Source of the DNA: Oceanospirillaceae bacterium UBA1126
Lineage (GTDB): Bacteria > Pseudomonadota > Gammaproteobacteria > Pseudomonadales > Balneatricaceae
DNA: 14,288 bases
Assembly: GCA_002312935.1 (NCBI GenBank)
Contig: DCAT01000170.1
Coordinates: forward strand, 1-14,288
Reading direction: 5' to 3'
Shown here: positions 12,614 to 14,288 of the stretch, one piece after another
Layout of the letters: every line of letters starts with the position of its first letter
Position numbering within the stretch: position 1 is the first letter of the stretch
Translations under genes and position numbers: made by a program
Notes under the pieces: model-generated
What the model saw: the letters and a program-made list of their open reading frames with translations, nothing else
Told to the model about the DNA's origin: nothing
Database searches by the model: none

Positions 12614-14288
12614 TTATTGTTGTGACAACTTCTCACCACTAACGATTAGCTGTTCAAGCAATGGGGCAGTATGCCAGTAAAGGCCATTCCCTTGCTGCTG
12701 ATACAGTTTAATACCTGCAACTACAGTGTCTATACCTATTTCATCGGCGTAGCACATAGGGCCTCCTAGATGCCGAGGGAAACCATAGCCATTTAGCCAA
12801 ATTGCGTCAATATCACTGGCTTTAGTGGCAATGCCTTCTGCCAAAATACGAGCACCTTCATTAATTAAAGCAAACACTAACCGATTTTGTATTTCTTTTT
12901 CGGTTATATCGCCCCGCTGAACAACACCCCGTATTTTTGCTTCGTTAGAAAACACAGCCAATACACGTTCATCAACCTGCGGTGTCCTGGCATCACTATC
13001 ATAGCGATAAAAGCCCACTCCTGTTTTCTGTCCTAAACGACCTGCCTCAACCATAAGGTCTGCTGCACGAAAATAAAGGGGATCTTGCTTTAGTGTGGGG
13101 TTTTCTTGGCGCGCCTTATAGGCAATGTCGATACCAGACATGTCGGTCACTGCTAAAGGCCCCATGGCCATGCCCCAGTTCTTCATTGCGGTATCAATGT
13201 GATCTGGGCTCGCACCCTCTAGTAACAACATATTAGCTTCGCGTCCATAACACGAGTACATTCTGTTACCTACAAAGCCATAACATACGCCCACAGCAAC
13301 TGAAATTTTTCCTAGCTTTTTACCCAGCGCCATCACGGTCTTAAGGGTCTGCTCGTCTGTATCGTCAGCACAGACCACTTCTAATAGTTTCATAATATTA
13401 GCTGGGGCAAAAAAGTGCATACCCAAAACTTTATGAGAACGAGCGGTTGATTGGGCTATTTCGTTAATATCTAAATAAGAGGTGTTGCTTGCTAAAATAG
13501 CCTCACGCTTACACACTTGATCTAAGGTGGCAAATATCTGTCGTTTAACGGCCATGGTTTCAAAGGCAGCCTCAACAACCAAATCTACGTCAGACAAATC
13601 TTCATAATTACATGTACCTACAATTAAGCTCATGCGCTGTTCAAGTTGCACATGATCTATTAAGCCTCGGTTCAATGCTTGTTCAAAACGCTTGCGAATA
13701 GCCAATAGCCCACGGGCTAGGTTGTCTTCACTCATTTCTAGCAATATAACGCTTAAGCCTGCATTGGCAAAACACATTGCAATGCCGCCACCCATAGTTC
13801 CAGCACCCACTATGGCAACCTGTTTAATTGGCAACAGGGTAACATTTTGGGTTTTATCATAGGCTTCAGGTAGTTTAGCTGCTCGTCGCTCAGCAAAAAA
13901 GGCATGCCGCATGGCAACAGACTGAGATGAATCTCGGCACGTTATAAAAAGCTCACGCTCACGCTTTTTACCCTCATTAAAAGGTAACAGCACTGCGTTT
14001 TCAATTGAATTGATACAACACTGTGGCGCATTTTGGCCTCGTGCTTTTTTAGCTAATTTTTTACGCCATTGGTCAAATAGCTCACTATGGTGTTCACTCT
14101 TGTGAATACTTATTTCAGAAACACGCCGAATTTCTTCACCTTTTTTTGCTATATTTTGCGCAAAAACAATCGCTTGCTGTAACAGAGTTTCGTCTGGGTT
14201 AATTGCAACCTGTTCAACTAACAGGTCAATAACACCGTGATCAAAGAGTTTCTTAGCCGTTTCAGCTTTACCTGAAGTAATCATCTTC
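12614..14288 (-). CDS. Bifunctional enoyl-CoA hydratase / 3-hydroxyacyl-CoA dehydrogenase (FadB/EHHADH type), N-terminus cut by window edge
   Basis: The frame stays open through the right edge; the ATG at 14284 is preceded by an in-frame Lys codon and is internal. The first visible residues, ITSGKAETAKKLFDHGVIDLLVE, are the end of a crotonase domain. Next comes an NAD-binding dehydrogenase domain with VAIVGAGTMGGGIA (156-169 of the visible 556) and HFFAPANIMKLLEVV (290-304), where His290 and Glu302 are the catalytic pair and Asn340 (GFVGNRM) completes the site. A C-terminal helical domain follows (GYGFPRHLGGPM near 505). The HFFAPANIMKLLEVV wording is nearer peroxisomal-type multifunctional enzymes than E. 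coli FadB. It performs beta-oxidation steps two and three. It might oxidise carnitinyl-CoA in the neighbouring pathway, but two tRNAs and bolA lie between, so general fatty-acid use is as likely. Confidence 0.92.
   Translation of the reverse strand, partial: KMITSGKAETAKKLFDHGVIDLLVEQVAINPDETLLQQAIVFAQNIAKKGEEIRRVSEISIHKSEHHSELFDQWRKKLAKKARGQNAPQCCINSIENAVLLPFNEGKKRERELFITCRDSSQSVAMRHAFFAERRAAKLPEAYDKTQNVTLLPIKQVAIVGAGTMGGGIAMCFANAGLSVILLEMSEDNLARGLLAIRKRFEQALNRGLIDHVQLEQRMSLIVGTCNYEDLSDVDLVVEAAFETMAVKRQIFATLDQVCKREAILASNTSYLDINEIAQSTARSHKVLGMHFFAPANIMKLLEVVCADDTDEQTLKTVMALGKKLGKISVAVGVCYGFVGNRMYSCYGREANMLLLEGASPDHIDTAMKNWGMAMGPLAVTDMSGIDIAYKARQENPTLKQDPLYFRAADLMVEAGRLGQKTGVGFYRYDSDARTPQVDERVLAVFSNEAKIRGVVQRGDITEKEIQNRLVFALINEGARILAEGIATKASDIDAIWLNGYGFPRHLGGPMCYADEIGIDTVVAGIKLYQQQGNGLYWHTAPLLEQLIVSGEKLSQQ

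Overview
The window looks like chromosome from a moderate-GC, probably marine, gammaproteobacterium. The evidence is the bolA gene, two tRNA-Asn genes with encoded CCA, gammaproteobacterial-style A-tract/GCCCC terminators, and an E. coli-like CaiD protein. Lineage is inferred from these features only; no database search was possible.

Layout. (1) 1-325: the C-terminal end of a LacI-family regulator, followed by a two-way terminator and, on the opposite strand, fhs (formate-tetrahydrofolate ligase). (2) 2524-7159: a tightly packed plus-strand operon of four genes: a hotdog thioesterase of the betainyl-CoA type, an acyl-CoA dehydrogenase, a one-chain ADP-forming acyl-CoA synthetase, and a clear carnitinyl-CoA dehydratase (caiD). 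(3) 7167-8748: a GlxA-type AraC regulator resembling GbdR/CdhR, divergent from a second, paralogous thioesterase. (4) 8773-11648: a zinc-type homocysteine S-methyltransferase (BHMT-like) divergent from a non-pyrrolysine MttB-superfamily methyltransferase, ended by a strong two-way terminator. (5) 11731-12532: bolA and two identical tRNA-Asn genes behind a good sigma70-like promoter. (6) 12614-14288: a FadB/EHHADH-type hydratase/3-hydroxyacyl-CoA dehydrogenase that runs off the right edge.

How the genes may work together. Regions 2-4 read as a catabolic island for quaternary-ammonium acids such as gamma-butyrobetaine, crotonobetaine and carnitine. The proposed route is: CoA activation by the ligase; alpha,beta-desaturation by the dehydrogenase; hydration to carnitinyl-CoA by CaiD; oxidation and cleavage to betainyl-CoA by enzymes not certainly present here (the FadB-like protein is a possible candidate for the oxidation); release of glycine betaine by the thioesterases; and removal of methyl groups by MttB and/or the homocysteine methyltransferase to give methionine. 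Fhs would link formate with the folate C1 pool. The island lacks a visible transporter, carnitine dehydrogenase, CaiB-type CoA transferase, thiolase, corrinoid protein and dimethylglycine/sarcosine dehydrogenases.

The most unusual part is the MttB-like protein paired divergently with a homocysteine methyltransferase, each with an arginine-rich terminus and with no corrinoid protein beside them. Shared repeats in the promoter regions (a 13-bp exact repeat and two inverted repeats) suggest common control, possibly by the GlxA-type regulator.
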